Assembly (NCBI RefSeq): GCF_902150065.1
Contig: NC_043990.1
Coordinates: forward strand, 14,595,699-14,659,698
From: Myripristis murdjan
Lineage: Eukaryota; Chordata; Actinopteri; Holocentriformes; Holocentridae
DNA: 64,000 bases
Reading direction: 5' to 3'
Shown here: in pieces, positions 13,191-47,101 of the stretch
Layout of the letters: each line of letters begins with the position of its first letter
How positions within the stretch are numbered: the first letter of the stretch is position 1
The notes under the pieces: model-generated
Told to the model about the DNA's origin: nothing
Database searches by the model: none
What the model saw: only the letters and a program-made list of their open reading frames with translations
Translations under genes and position numbers: made by a program

Positions 13191-13897
13191 CACTACTCAC
13201 AAAAAGTTAGGGATATTTGGCTTTTGGGTGAAATTTATGGAAAATATAAAAAGTTCACACTACAGTGATATTATATCATGAAAGTAGGGCATTTAAGTAG
13301 AAGCATGCACTGGTTATTTCCTCATCTCAAACAATTTCTTGAAACAAAAGCCAACAACAGTGGTGGGTATACCGCAACAAAAAATGTCAGTGTCAATAAC
13401 TTGTCATGTGCCCTTGAGCATCAATTACAGCTTGACAACGACGTCTCGTGCTGTTCACAAGTCGACTTATTGTCTGCTGAGGCATGGCATCCCACTCTTC
13501 TTGAAGGGCGGCCCTCAGGACATTGAGGTTCTGGGGTACAGAGCTCTGAGCCTCTACACGGCGACTCAGCTGATCCCATAGGTTTTCTATGGGATTCAGG
13601 TCTGAGAAAGTGCAGGCCACTCCATTTGAGGTACCCCAGTCTCCAGCAGCCATTCCCTAATGATACGACCTCGATGAGCTGGAGCATCAAACACCTGATG
13701 TGAATTTTGCCGTTAAGCTCCTTGTTAGAGAACAGCAACTTGTGCAAAAAGTACTGAAACATTGAACAGTTGGACATGTGCATTCAAAAGTTTACAGAAG
13801 GTCACATTAAGTTCACCTGTAAAGGTTATAATGCATTTTAGGTTCATCCTGAAATTTCACCCAAAAGCCGAATATCCCTAACTTTTTGTGAGTAGTG
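13191..13897 (-). mobile_element. Internally deleted Tc1/mariner-superfamily DNA transposon
   Basis: The ends are inverted repeats of about 45 bp beginning CACTACTCACAAAAAGTT and differing at one position within that stretch. The element is flanked by TA on both sides (13189-13190 and 13898-13899), the target duplication of Tc1/mariner elements. At 707 bp it is about half the usual length. On the minus strand it keeps the C-terminal third of a transposase next to its 3' side and lacks the N-terminal DNA-binding part, so it can move only if a full relative supplies transposase. The high identity of its ends suggests a fairly young insertion. Confidence 0.93.
13393..13653 (-). pseudogene. Tc1-type transposase, C-terminal fragment
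   Basis: The open frame contains SDLNPIENLWDQLSRRV, the signature of the Tc1 DDE domain. The glutamate of 'NPIENLW' is the last acidic residue of the DD34E triad. The downstream text (LRAALQEEWDAMPQ, then NSTRRRCQAVIDAQG) matches the normal C-terminus. The helix-turn-helix domain and the first two catalytic aspartates are missing because of an internal deletion, so the fragment is not a working enzyme. Confidence 0.88.
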
Positions 13898-13899
13898 TA

Positions 13900-16290
13900 T
13901 GTATTTAAGTATTTATCTATCTGTCTGTCTTTCTATTCATCTATCTGTCTATACCTGTGTTTCTCAAGTGACTGAAGCTTTGCTGGCAGTTGATAAACCA
14001 TAAAACATACTAAAAACATAAAGCAGAAATTACATAATGTAAACACTGACATTAAAAAAAAAATCAGATAAAATCATATAGAATGTGACACAAACTACTA
14101 GAATACTGAATAAAATAGACAAATACTCACATACAAATAAATACAGACAGGTAAATAACATATAAGGAAGTAGTAGTCAAGTAATGGTCATTGTACATAC
14201 TTGACTCTCACTCTCACTCTCTCTCTCTCAATCTAGTGAAGGTTTATTAGCATGAAGTTTGAATACAAGCATGTTGCCATATTAGACATTTTCAATGAAC
14301 AGTGACCAGTTATAATATTCATTTTATGAAAAAGAGTAAATAAACAGGTAAGACAATATCATATTGTAAAGTGTGGTTGTACAGTGGCTAAATATCTGAT
14401 ATATTGGGTTGCGTCTCACATTCTTGTCCTCTGCAAGTGGTGCACAAGTAGAACTGAGTTCTGGTTTGTCATTTGTGAAGTTAAGAGTTTGAGTTTAATT
14501 GCTTGAACTTGGAGAATAATTCATGGCTTCTTATTTTCATGTATTTTGAACATGTGATGAAAAAAATATTTCTGTCTCAAGCTCTGTTCTGCACAGGACA
14601 CAACCCCCCTCTGCCAAACCTCTCTCATCTGTCACGGCATGTATGAAGATTCATCATGATTAAAAGCAGCAAGTTCTATTTTTGGTCCAGAAATTGATGA
14701 CGAAATAAAAGTGAAAACAAATCGAACAGGAGTATCAGAGAGGAAGCAGGTGGAGGGTGACAAGAGGGGCGAGAAACAGAGACAGTGAGAAAAACGTGAC
14801 CTTTTCAGATAAGAATAACACCTTCTGTGCATTCAGATGTCTCGGATCTCACACATGCACACACACACAGGCACACACACACACAGAGCATTTTTAGTGC
14901 AGCACTGACATCCAAAGTTATATCCAAATGTAAAAGCACATTGCAAACTATATGCACAGACTGTCAGACAGATCAGGGTGTTTCCCGTGAAAGAGTGTCC
15001 TCAGTCTGAGGTCATTAATGGCATTAAGATGTTAAGAATGAGCAACAAGTTGACGCAAAAGGGACGGCCAGCTGTTGATTTTCTAATAGAAGGGCATCTG
15101 CTTTCAGTTATTTCTTAATGAGACTACGACAACCTTCACATTTCAACAGTTTTCCATAAAATTTGAGGAAAAGGAAAAAAAAGGACTCAACTGAAATGAC
15201 TAGGCTGAATGGGAAGTGAACTCAGCCCCCTAATTTACCTAATGCATCACTCACATGACGGACATATATTCTCCATCATCATCCCGAAACTGAAAACTAA
15301 CACGCACGGCCGGAGAAGTCTGGTCATTCTCTGCTCTGAACCACAGAGAAATTTTAATTTCATTTTCTTTTCCGAGGCAAAGAGGACCAGTCAGACTGAG
15401 AAGTGACTGATACAAAACGGTTTGTATTTCAGCCTTGATATTGATTTTCACTTTGCGAGAAATGAGATGTAGCTAATATAAAAGGCTGTGGTGGCTGCTG
15501 CAGCACGAATAGGAGAGGTAAGAACAGGGCAGATGCAGGAAGGGAGATTTCTCTCACAAGAACAGTAAACTCCTCTGTCATTGTCTCTTCAGTTCCTAGC
15601 GCTGGAGTTTCAGGGCACTGTGCCTTTGTTCAGGAGAGTCAAGTATGCTGTTGTGTTATTTCTGCCACTTAGTAATACAAACTGTATGAAGCTGTGTGTT
15701 AAGGTACAGTGCGAACCCTGTGATTGTGTTTGGTTTTTCTAAGTCTTTATTTATTTATTTTCCTGCAGCATTAGCCTGCTGGAGGTAAAAGTTTGCGGAT
15801 TAACGGAAACTGATTAAGAGCTGCAGCAGAAACAGAAAACAACTTAACTTCCAGCAGCACTGAGGACAGAGCAAGCCTGCATGGTGAGAGATTTACTGCC
15901 GCTTATGGCTTTATGTAACAGCAAAACAATGTCCAGCACGCGCACACATGCATGCTCACACACACACATACACATACACATACATATACATGAATACAGC
16001 AAACACTTCCAAGTGCAACGATAATGTAAAAACACAGAAATGAGCAAACTCACACACACTCCGGGTTTTACATTAGCATATAGGAGCTTTATCTGTCAGC
16101 TTCTAGAGATATTAGTCAGAGGCAAAGGGGATGGGGGATTTAATTCTCTTCAGAGGTCAAAGGTCAGCCACAGAGCATCAGCTCTGCAGCTAGAAGGATT
16201 ATGTATTTTCCTTAAGGACAGCTCAGTAGGTCCATGCTTGCCAACATGGAGATTTGTAAACCTTTGTTTTCTTTTTTTGTTTTTTTTTAA
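13900..16290. other. Unassigned DNA between the Tc1 element and the SINE
   Basis: AT-rich DNA without recognisable coding exons. It includes residual TATC/TGTC units up to about 13960, a CT tract near 14205-14230 and a short CA tract near 14858-14884. Confidence 0.5.
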
Positions 16291-16294
16291 AGAT

Positions 16295-16462
16295 AATTTC
16301 TGTCTTTTTTTTTTTTTTTTGATAGTAACAGTAGCAATAGAAAAGACAGAAAGGGGAGAAAGGGGGATGACATGCAGCACACAATTTGGGCTGGAATCAA
16401 ACCTGGCCCACTGCTATAAGACACGGCCTTGATAGGTGATAGGTGCTCCGCCAGGTGAGCCA
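16295..16462 (-). mobile_element. tRNA-derived SINE
   Basis: Read on the minus strand it starts with an A-box-like TGGCTCACCTGGCGGAGC, followed about 40 bases later by a B-box-like GGTTTGATTCC (one change from GGTTCGATTCC). Next comes the tRNA-unrelated body with TGCATGTCATCCCCC and CTTTCTGTCTTTTC, and an A-rich tail near 16305-16320. This arrangement matches a SINE common in spiny-rayed fishes. The B-box change and other differences indicate an old, inactive copy. Confidence 0.8.
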
Positions 16463-16469
16463 AGGAACC

Positions 16470-17430
16470 GAGGATGACTTTCTAATGGAGCAGAGCCTTC
16501 CTCCACGCAGCGCTGCCCTGCTGCTCAGGTGTTCAGGGTCACAGAGGTCGACCAGCAGCTCCACTGAAAAAAGAGGAAACACCCAGCTCTGTCTACTCAG
16601 CAGTTGGCTACGTCTTCATGTTTTGGATACTGATATGTAAAGCTACACTTCCCCAGCTTTTGTCAGGGAACAAACCTCTGCTGGAACTGCACTTCTTATC
16701 AAACAGCGCCCTCCTCTGATCAGCTGTGGCAAGTGCCTAACAGGGATGGCATTGGTTCAGTCAGAGCAGAGTTGGATGGGAATGAGTACAGCCCATAAGC
16801 TCTGCCAAGGCTATGCCAGATATACCAGTTCCACATATCAGAGCTTCACCAAAAGTTGTTTCACATCAGGAGATGCACATATTTAAATGAGTGCACCTGA
16901 ACCGGGACATGAGATGTGCCTGTTTAATTTCTAGCCTCTGCCTTTTAAAACTGTAAAAGAGCTTGCCAGTGCCCCCGTACTGTTACTGTCTGACAGTGTC
17001 ATGAGAGTCCATTCGTTTCTTAATTTCAGTGAATCTTAACTGAGACCGAGATCACTTTTTTTTTTAGAGACCCGAGTGCAAGACATAGGCCTAATAAAAA
17101 CCCTGCACAGCAAATTATCCATTCACATAAATACATCAAGCAGTACATAACATGAAAAAAGCTAAACTGAATTCATCACTAAGAATCAATATTTTAAGAC
17201 CATGAGGGGCAATAAGGAACCCTAGGTAATTAAAAGCTGTATTCATCGGCTAATTGCACATTTTTTCTTTTTTTTTTTATTTCTTTTTTCATTATTTGGA
17301 TATCATATGTTTTCAATGCCAAAATGTTTTTAATGTTTTTGATTTTGGAAGAGAATGTACTTCCTGAACTTACCAAATAGAGAGTGAACTGAACCGTGTT
17401 CTGGTTGTAAATAAAGGCAAACTCACAACT
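16470..17430. other. Gap downstream of the dennd3 3' UTR, no gene seen
   Basis: No family-level protein similarity and no RNA gene were found. A plus-strand AATAAA at 17409-17414 with GT-rich sequence after it could end a plus-strand transcript, but no coding exon for one was found upstream. Confidence 0.45.
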
Positions 17431-17439
17431 TCCTTTAAA

Positions 17440-19432
17440 AAGTGTTTGTTTATTGGTAGTTAGAAGTTAGAAACTCTCCTTAATGGACTTGATGACAATA
17501 TACAGGTTGTTCAAATGTAGTCTTATAAAAGTCAATATTCATCAAAATATTAAATTCATAAAAATGGTTGAGTGAACACGCATTGTCGTCAGTTTAGTTT
17601 ACAAGAGGAATACATGTATATATATTTTATGTACAGATCATTAACAATAATGTGCAGTTAATAAATACAATAATACATAAGACATGTTGAACCTTTGTCT
17701 CCAACATGCAGAAAACACTTCATAAACATGGGAACAAATTACCCTGCTGAAAACAGACTGTAGGTTTGTCAATACACTGAGATGAACTAATTCAACAACC
17801 ACGTTCTCCAATTTCCTAAAGAGTTGACCGGATAGAGAAAAGGTAGATTCCTGATGACTAGAGAAAGAAAACATAGTGTTCTTCACATGTGAGGAATTAA
17901 GACCAACAGTGAACTCAAATCTGTTCTGCCTCACCCAAAAACAATGCTGTTTGTGTGTTGAATATCAATACAAAGCAGTGTATATGATATATTACCAATG
18001 TAATACCTACAGTAGTTAGCCATCCTATTCAAATATACAGAATATAAATAGCTACTATGTTTCTAAGTAAATACAAAAGCGTTTTATACACTGGTTTTGG
18101 ACTTTAATTGCTGTTGTCGGTTTTAAAGTCAGTTTTCATAAAATGACTATTAGTGTCCCATGTTGAAACCAGGTTAGATAAATAGAAGCTTGCTAGGCGC
18201 TAATGGCACTCTTTAATAACAAATAAAAATGATAGTAACAGTAAAATAATGATCAGTTTCTCATCCAGAAAGAGACAAGTGTCTGTTAAAGAAATACAAG
18301 AGACTGAGTTCTGACTGTTTCATAATCAATAAATTCCAGTTGCTTACAAAAACAAACTTATTACATTTGCCTAATCATTTGACACTTGTAATGTCACTGA
18401 TTTAAGGCTGGCTCCTGACTTTTTATTGTGTTATCTTTCCTCCCACTGTATACTGTGTAATGTCCACTTCCAGTCCAAAATATAAAAAAAAGACAAGTTT
18501 CTAAAGTGGCAGTGAAATCTGCCATCACAGCTACTTCATGCTTGGAGGGGAGGCTCAGTTCAACAACATCCCCACATAATACTAGTCTATTTGAGCATCA
18601 GGTTTAATAGATTAAATAGTAAAATAAGGTGGGGATGCCCATATCACAAAAAAAAAAAAAAAAATGCACTCAGTGAGGCATTGTGGATTTCAGTCTTCAT
18701 TTGTCCCTCAGATTCCCTAAAATCAGTTTGTTGGTGCTTGGTACTTCATAGCAGGCGGGAAAACTCGCCCAGTTAATGACACTTCATGTAAAAAAATCAT
18801 CAAATTTGCCGCTTCATCTGACTGCCACGTGACGGGCAGCGGAGTCCAACGACATCTCACATGACCTTCACATCCTTTTGACTGTAACACTGTGTTGGGC
18901 TATCAGGCTGTGGGAGTTTAAGCCCTGCTTCTGTTCCACCTTCCATATCGGGAATCTTGCCTTCATTTTCTACGGAGTCACTAAGTGTGTAGCGATCCAT
19001 GGATTCTCAACGTGAGGTCTGGGGATGCTATGGGGTCCTTCAAGGGCCCACAGAGGGTTCCCAACATAGTTTAAACATAGACATAGCACAGACAGAGGGC
19101 ATATCCTGTTGCTGCAATTTGCTTAAAGACGAAGGTGTGAAACCATGAAATCACTTTTCTAGCTGATGTTCAATTTTCAAAGCAAATGCATGATGAAACA
19201 TTAGTATTTTTCAAAAATATTCTTTCCATTTTTTAAAAATTCAGAAGTGAGCAGCAACAGACAGGCTTGTATTTTCTGTCTGTTTGATCATCTTTCAAAA
19301 AATGCCAAGTGATATTTTAAGGTTCTCCTTCATTCCAAGTTCAGGCTTTTCCCTAGAGTGGCACGTCTTGTCCAAAAAAGTCTTTCTGTTCAAGTCAACG
19401 GGCCCGATATCGCTGTGAGTTTCATCTCCTCT
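17440..19432 (-). other. dennd3: Probable 3' UTR of dennd3
   Basis: Continuous AT-rich sequence follows the dennd3 stop codon, without splice-bounded coding exons, up to the distal AATAAA at 17449-17454. A shorter form ending near 18.4 kb is possible. The extent is inferred from polyadenylation motifs only. Confidence 0.45.
17449..17454 (-). terminator. dennd3: Candidate polyadenylation signal of dennd3 (distal)
   Basis: TTTATT on the plus strand is AATAAA on the transcript strand, about 2 kb past the dennd3 stop codon. GT-rich sequence follows at about 17415-17432 on the minus strand. Another AATAAA on the transcript strand lies at 18422-18427, about 1 kb past the stop, so two 3' ends are possible. 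Transcript ends cannot be fixed from sequence alone. Confidence 0.4.
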
Positions 19433-40641
<21,209 letters not shown>

Positions 40642-40642
<1 letters not shown>

Positions 40643-40659
40643 CACACATGAACACACAT
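40642..40659 (-). CDS. Upstream ORF overlapping the dennd3 start codon
   Basis: In the 5' part of the exon ending at 40662, an ATG at 40659 opens a five-codon frame (Met-Cys-Val-His-Val). Its TGA overlaps the main ATG by one base (TGATG). A second ATG at 40649 opens a 21-codon out-of-frame reading. Both have poor Kozak context (C or T at -3), whereas the main ATG has G at -3 and +4. The arrangement would allow leaky scanning or re-initiation. It is coded only if the acceptor at 40663 is used as inferred. Confidence 0.45.
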
Positions 40660-41275
40660 ACGCTGCCAGGAACAGACACGTAATGTGCATTTAGATTAGA
40701 TCATACAGCACAAACCAGAGGAAGATTAACATTTTATTTTTAGAGAGATGGTGGTAAAATCTGACAATCTGCTCTGGCTCACTACAGCAGCAGAAGGGGC
40801 TGTGGTGTTGCTTCAAATATTTCACATTTTTTACCATCCCTCACCAGATTTCCCGACCAGATGTTGATCCTGTACCAGTTTCGTTCTTACTTTTTAAAGA
40901 AAAAAAAAGAAAGAAAAAAATAGAACATCTTAACATATGCGGTCAGTGGGACACAGGAAAAAGTTTTAATTAGGTTAGTTAGTGCTGGTTTTGTTTTGAC
41001 TGCAAGAACCCTATTATCAAATTTATAAATAAAACTCTAACCAAAACTCAGCAGGATGGCCTATTAAACTGGTAGAATGGGCTTCATTAAATCCTTTAAA
41101 CACAACACATAAACAAACTTCTCTTCCTTCCCATAGCTTCCTGCCGATGTATGCAAACATAAGGAAACACAAAAACACACTCCATCAGATTCATACAATG
41201 TACATATAAAGGCGCAACAGATATAGATACACACTGCTTTGAATTTACAAAGTCATTTACATTATAAAGACTGAT

Positions 41276-41277
<2 letters not shown>

Positions 41278-41341
<64 letters not shown>
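41278..41341. repeat. (CA)n microsatellite in dennd3 intron 1
   Basis: About 32 pure CA units within the 5' intron, between the candidate first exon near 44.3 kb and the start-codon exon. Confidence 0.95.
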
Positions 41342-41343
<2 letters not shown>

Positions 41344-42487
41344 GCAGACATGCATGCCTGTAGCAGATGTTAGGGTTTGTTCAATGGTGCAGTAAACCAC
41401 AGTTTTGCCATTGGCATCAGCATCACTGATGGGAAGTCCATTTTATTGTCACTCCACGGCCCAAAACTGTACAGAGGAAAACTAAAACCACACGTGCTGA
41501 GCGAGATGCATGACACAGAGCCTTCTATTTTGATGATGTGAGTGGTGCCAGTTGTGGTGCCAGGGTTTTTTTTTTTTGTTGATGTTTACTCTGTTTTTTA
41601 TCTAATTGTTTCTGTAAAGTCACATTTTATATGAACCCAGTGAAGAAGCACAGCAGCTTCACCTCCATCCATCCACCCATCTGTCTATCATTACCGACAA
41701 GCAGATAAACAAACATCTGACTGGCATTAGTTCCAGCTGGAGGCAAAACACAAGGAGCTACCCTCTCTTCATTCCTCAGTCCTTTCCCCATCTTTCATGC
41801 CTCCTCTATCACTTCTGCTCTTTCCATTCTCTTACATATACTCCTCCCTTTCCCTTATCATTCCTTCAGTCTTTTCCTCTTTTATTTGCACTTTCTCATT
41901 TTTTTTCATCCAGTCTTCCTCTTTCTCTCCTTCACCTCTTCTATTTTTCCCCCAACCTGCTTGCCTCCTCTCCCTGTCTTCAGGCCATTCCGGCTGGTGA
42001 CTAAACTGGTCTGCTGTGTCATGGAAACACACACACTGAAGTCATTTACTCCTTGAAAACCCCTCATTTTGAAATCCTGTGTGTGTGTCTGTAATCCTCA
42101 TTCAGTGAACTGCTGTCTAACTTCATAGCAATTTTGGTATCTAGCTCACACATATGGACTGGCAGGGCAGTCCCTCTGACTCTTTCTCTCAGACAGACAC
42201 ACACACAGACACACACACACACACACACACATACACACACACACAGAATTCAGAGGATGTGCATGGGAAAGAAACAAAGACAAAGAGTAATGGAAATCCA
42301 CAAAGAAATGAGTAATCAATGAGTAAAATAACTGCCTGATACTGTACACATCTCATATGAAGACAGTGCTCTGTGTTTAAAGTGAAAAAAAAAACTGTAG
42401 TCACCTCTGAATTAGCAATAGCTTCCTTATACAAAACTGTTTATAATGAATTTACCCTATGGAAACAATTCTATGTAACAAATATGG

Positions 42488-42489
<2 letters not shown>

Positions 42490-42523
<34 letters not shown>

Positions 42524-43185
42524 AGTTATTTCCAGACATGGAAGTAACTAATTACATTTCTCATGTCACTGTAATTGAGTAGCTTTCTGTGTACTGCTGT
42601 TTTATGAGGTTTTTTTTTTTTTTTTTTTTTTTTTTTAAGTCAGAACCTTTACTTAAGTACATTTTTGCTTGAGTACATGAGGAGTACAAGAGGAATCGGT
42701 TGCTTTGTTGGTTCAACTTTTTGCCATTTAAAAATTTCCAATAACAGCTGCACGATGAAAAACTGCAGATGCTTGATAGAAGCAATGACCATTTAGACTC
42801 TGCTTGCAAAAATGTGGAATAAAGATGGGGGAAAAAAGAGGTTAAATAGCAGTGAGTTGGCATGATGATGATGAGAACCACGGAGACTTTTTTTATGTGG
42901 TTTTATTGTTTTATGTGTGGCTGTTTTATGTGCGGCTATGGCATTACAATTTCCCTGCAGGGATCAATAAAGTTTCTATCTATCTGTCTATCTTTATTAC
43001 ACGTTTATTCTGCATTTCTCAGTCGAGTCTACATCACTTCAATGAACCCTTGACAATTTTGCACAATGCACCTTTAAAAGAATCTAGTTTGAGCCATGTT
43101 CTCTCCACCTTTTCTAACTGAATGGAAAAGATCACACTTCTTCTACCTGAGTAGCAGTTTGTAGTACTCTTTCCACCACTGGTTG
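42490..43185. repeat. Composite interspersed repeat with facing poly(A) and poly(T) runs and an embedded LINE-like tail
   Basis: A run of 30 A (42490-42519) faces a run of 27 T (42610-42636) about 90 bases away. Around them lies text typical of a common fish repeat: AGTAACTAATTACATTTCTC and later TTACTTAAGTACATTTTTGC. The repeat seems to finish near TAGTACTCTTTCCACCACTG at 43161-43180. Between these, at 42947-42995, is CAGGGATCAATAAAGTTTC followed by TATC/TGTC units, a LINE-type 3' tail. A likely history is one element inserted in another, but boundaries are uncertain. Confidence 0.5.
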
Positions 43186-44313
43186 TTCCTGTGCTCTAGA
43201 ACAGCTTAGCTAGCATTTATGATTTTGCATCACTTTCATACAGCTAGAAATCAGAGTGAGAGCCCTTGACTTTGTGATGTGACTGGGAGTTATTGTTTGA
43301 CACTGCTCCATAAACAATGAATGGGGAGCTGACTTTGAGGGGCCACAAGATGCTGAGTTGTCACACCAAAATGAGGCTCATATTCTAGCACGGCTGACAG
43401 GTATGAATCAGCACTGAACCTCATTAGTGTGCAAAAACTCATGGGTCGACAAAATCAATACCTCATTCATTGTCTATGAGGAGTGCCAGATTTTACATCC
43501 GAGTGTCATCACAAATTCAAGCGTTAGTTCTCAAATGTATGGCTTTAAGAAAGACCGGTGCATGCTCACAAGTATGGACTGGACTGTCCAGGGACTCAGG
43601 AATGAGATGAATTCTTTAAATGGGTGGCATTCCCCTTTAACAGCCACCAGCCAACACTTAACCAGATTTTGACTGGTGACTTGTGGCAATTTCAAGCCCT
43701 GGCTGTGAGAAAACTGAGGCTATTCATGAGCTGAACTGGTTGATCAAACGAAGGAATGCATGCAGGAAGAAATGTAGGTAAACGGGAGGTGGGAGAGTGA
43801 ACTGAAGGAAGATGCAGCCTTGAAACTATCATGACTTTTTGTTTGTTTAATCAAACGTAACAACACAGTTTGTCAAAGACCTCCCTGCTGACTCAACGTG
43901 TGATCCCACCGCCTTGTATTCATTTCCATCATATCTCAGGACTTTTCATATTTTGGCGGGAGGGTGGGAAAGTACTCAAACGTGCGAACAGCAATGTTTT
44001 TTTTTCTTTATCTTGAAAGACGCCGCAAACACTGCGGCAAGAATGTAAACTAAATGGCAAAAGACACCACGTTCAATACAACTGATATATTCGCCAACAA
44101 TAATTTTACATGCTTAGTTAGCTAAATTTCAGCAAAGACTGGCTGAAATGTAATATTCGCTACTATCGAAGTGGCTGGTTGAATGAATTTGACAACCGAA
44201 ACAAATTTACTGCGACTGTTTCAAACGACAAAGAGTAAGTAAACTTAGTCAAAGCAGCTGAAACTTTGACTGACGAGACTTCAAACACAGCGGTGATAAA
44301 ATTAGCGACTGAC

Positions 44314-44650
44314 CTTAAATTACTGGATCATTTCCACGGGCGTACCGAGACGAGGGCGAGGATTTCTGCTCACACTAAACCTAAACGCCACGGCACACGC
44401 TACAGTACTGCTGTCTGTACTGTGAGCTGTGATTCAGCTACAGTTAACACACACATACACATACACATACACACACACACCCCTTGTCCTGTTCTGAGGT
44501 CTACCACCGGTCTGTCAGACACGCACACGCACACAACCGCGTGCTCACACAAAACTTGCGTGAACTTTGCAGCGGCAGGTTCACTTAGATTTCCTGTTAT
44601 GCCAATTTTCAAAATAAAAGTCCTGACACTACTTGAGTTTCATCAGGGAC
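44314..44650 (-). promoter_or_regulatory. dennd3: Candidate dennd3 promoter and non-coding first exon
   Basis: The segment is locally CpG-richer than its surroundings. It holds a good minus-strand splice donor, TTTAAG|GTCAGT, at 44314, which could join the acceptor GGCAG|CGTATG at 40662. A second, weaker donor (AGT|GTGAGC) lies near 44372. Transcription would start at about 44600 or a little above. No TATA box is clear. Assignment rests on position upstream of the start-codon exon; the exact start site is unknown. Confidence 0.4.
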
Positions 44651-44759
44651 GTCGCAACGAGAGCAATGCCGCCACCTACTGTAGTTTTTGCTACTACATT
44701 AAATACACATTCATACATACTTATTACATATATAGATGCAAAAATATAATTTTTCAAAA

Positions 44760-45178
44760 ATGTAACTAATAACTCCGCCATTTCTTTACTTATCTCACTT
44801 ATTCTATTTCTTACCTAATTTTATTACACTTAGTCTCTTAGTCCCTATGGTATTCCGTTTTTTTTCTCTGCACAAGGCTGAAATTACCGTTGTCACTGAT
44901 AATGCACATAACACAATGTAAATTTGTTAACAACTAGCATGCAACTCTTAATTATCTTGCTTATTTTATTTTTTCCTCTGCACATAGCCTATTTTACCTT
45001 TATTGCACTGATACTCAATTACTCCTCCCTGCATGTAGTTTTAAACTTTCTCTTCATTAGATTTGATCTATATACTGCTTATAACTGTTGGAGCTGTTGT
45101 TGCAGACCTCATTTCACTGCTGTTGTATATGTACAATTACACAAATGACAAATACATTTCTTGAATCTTGAATCTCAT
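44760..45178 (+). mobile_element. LINE 3'-UTR-like fragment with repeat tail
   Basis: AT-rich sequence with repeated motifs of the kind TTATTCTATTTCTTACC and TTGCACTGATACTCAATTAC leads to TTTCACTGCTGTTGTATATG and a tail of TTGAATC units (45159-45173). Such an end is typical of 5'-truncated fish LINE copies. No coding remnant was identified. Confidence 0.5.
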
Positions 45179-45179
45179 G

Positions 45180-46071
45180 TCATAAATAATGAGAAAGCTG
45201 ACCTGGCTTGTACTAATCTAGGCTATATCAGATTTTTTTTTGAATGTTTATTGTTCCAGCTTGTGTTAGACTAAACTAAAACTTGTATTTTTTGGTTGAT
45301 CTGTAATGTGTATTTACTATGTCACCTTGCAGGTATGAGTACCAGCACACACTGTACAGTATGAGTTAACATGAACTCTATGACCGTGCTGGTTCATGCA
45401 GTCTGTCTGGTTTACTGCCTGCAGTAATTAACCTTACCGATAGGGGGAAGTGCTGGATAAGTAGTGATAATATAGTTTATGTAGAGGTATGTATGTGTGT
45501 GTGTGTGTGGGTGGGTGCGAGTGTGTGTGCGTGTATGTGTGAGAGAGAGTGTGTATGTATGTGTTGTGCTAGGCTTGTTGCACTGGGCAAACACAATCAC
45601 AGGAAAGTCTTTGAAGGTCGATATTCTGTATTATTCTATGACATCTTATCCAGTTCCAGCTAAATCGCCCTGAAAACCCCACCCATCTGCCACTCCAGGA
45701 GGGCAAAACAAATGCTGTGTAATACTGGAAAAGTTATTTTTCCCAAGACTGGTGACCAGATGTACCTTTGCATAAGAACCTGCTCTTACTGTACTGCCTT
45801 GTTTCAATTCTAAACAGTGTGGAAAAGTATACAAATTTCCCTTTAAATGTATATACACTTGCTTGAGCTCTGTTTAGATGCAGATGGGGCTTCAGCTTTG
45901 CAATTCAGCTCAGCAAATATAATTAAAGTTATATTGTTCCACTGTTTGAGTTCAGGTTTTCCAAAAGAAACACTTAAACTCTACAGTGAGAAATACCAAA
46001 CTGCAGTGGATTTTTTGACAGATACACACATGCACACAGCAATGACCCTGAAACACACTCAAACACACATT

Positions 46072-46113
<42 letters not shown>

Positions 46114-47100
46114 TAATCTGAAAATTGTGAATCTAGTTGCAGATTAGGATGTGGGGATTATGAAACCGAATGTAGTTGGATGCAGATTAAGGTAGAACAG
46201 AGACAGAGTGCAACAAGGCAGATTTGTGTTGGCATGAATTTGAATCCTCCCACCACCCTTGTTACACCCACCCACCCACCACCTTCCAAGATTTTATTTG
46301 TTCCCTTCTAACTTTTTCATGTCAAAGACCCTAATATGATTCACCCATCGTGGCTCATGGACTTCCATTTGATTTTAACCTTGACCTGTTTTTGTTATTT
46401 TTGATTTAGTACTGTAATATAAAACTGTGTACTGATATAGTGAAGACACTAGAGTAAATAAACCTGCCTCTTGTTCTTCTGTTGGTTACCTTTGTGTATT
46501 TGTTGCAGTGCTTTGAAGATCTATTCATTTCACAATCTAGGCTATTGTGTCTCTTCCCAGCCTTTATTAACCAAGAGCAAATGTTATTTTCACCCCTGCT
46601 CTCCACAGCAGCCTCTAGGCCTGGGGCCAGACTGTCACCACAAAAAAGAATTGCCTCTTAATTTGCTTTATTCACACACCTGCTATGTTGGCTGACTGTG
46701 ACAGAGTGGGTCAGCTGAAGCAGGGATCGGTAGATAAAGTGCTGGGTAAGGTAAATCACCCCACCCCCCACACACAAACACTTTTTTTTTTTTTTTTTTT
46801 TTTTTTAAACAATTCTGTGTAGCATGCCACATTAATGTACCACAGCTCCTGGCCTGTCTGGCACAGAGGAGACAGAGTCAGATTACTGGAACAGGTGCTG
46901 CACCACCCCCCACTCACAGACAGAGAGAGAAAGAGAAAGAGAGAGTGAGAGAGAGAGAGAAAACAGACAGAGAGGTTAAACACTGATTCAGCAGTCGGAC
47001 TATGGACAAAGGGAGAATACTGTGGCGTGTGTGCATACGTGCACCACCAAATGGATGAGACATCACAGTGTCTCTCTTTAGCCGCGTGGTCCTGGTGGCC
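45180..47100. other. Gap between dennd3 5' end and the tRNA array
   Basis: No coding or RNA gene was recognised. Contents include a TG-rich stretch (45490-45560), a CA tract (46072-46110), a poly(T) run (46782-46807) and a GA tract (46918-46962). Confidence 0.5.
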
Positions 47101-47101
47101 A

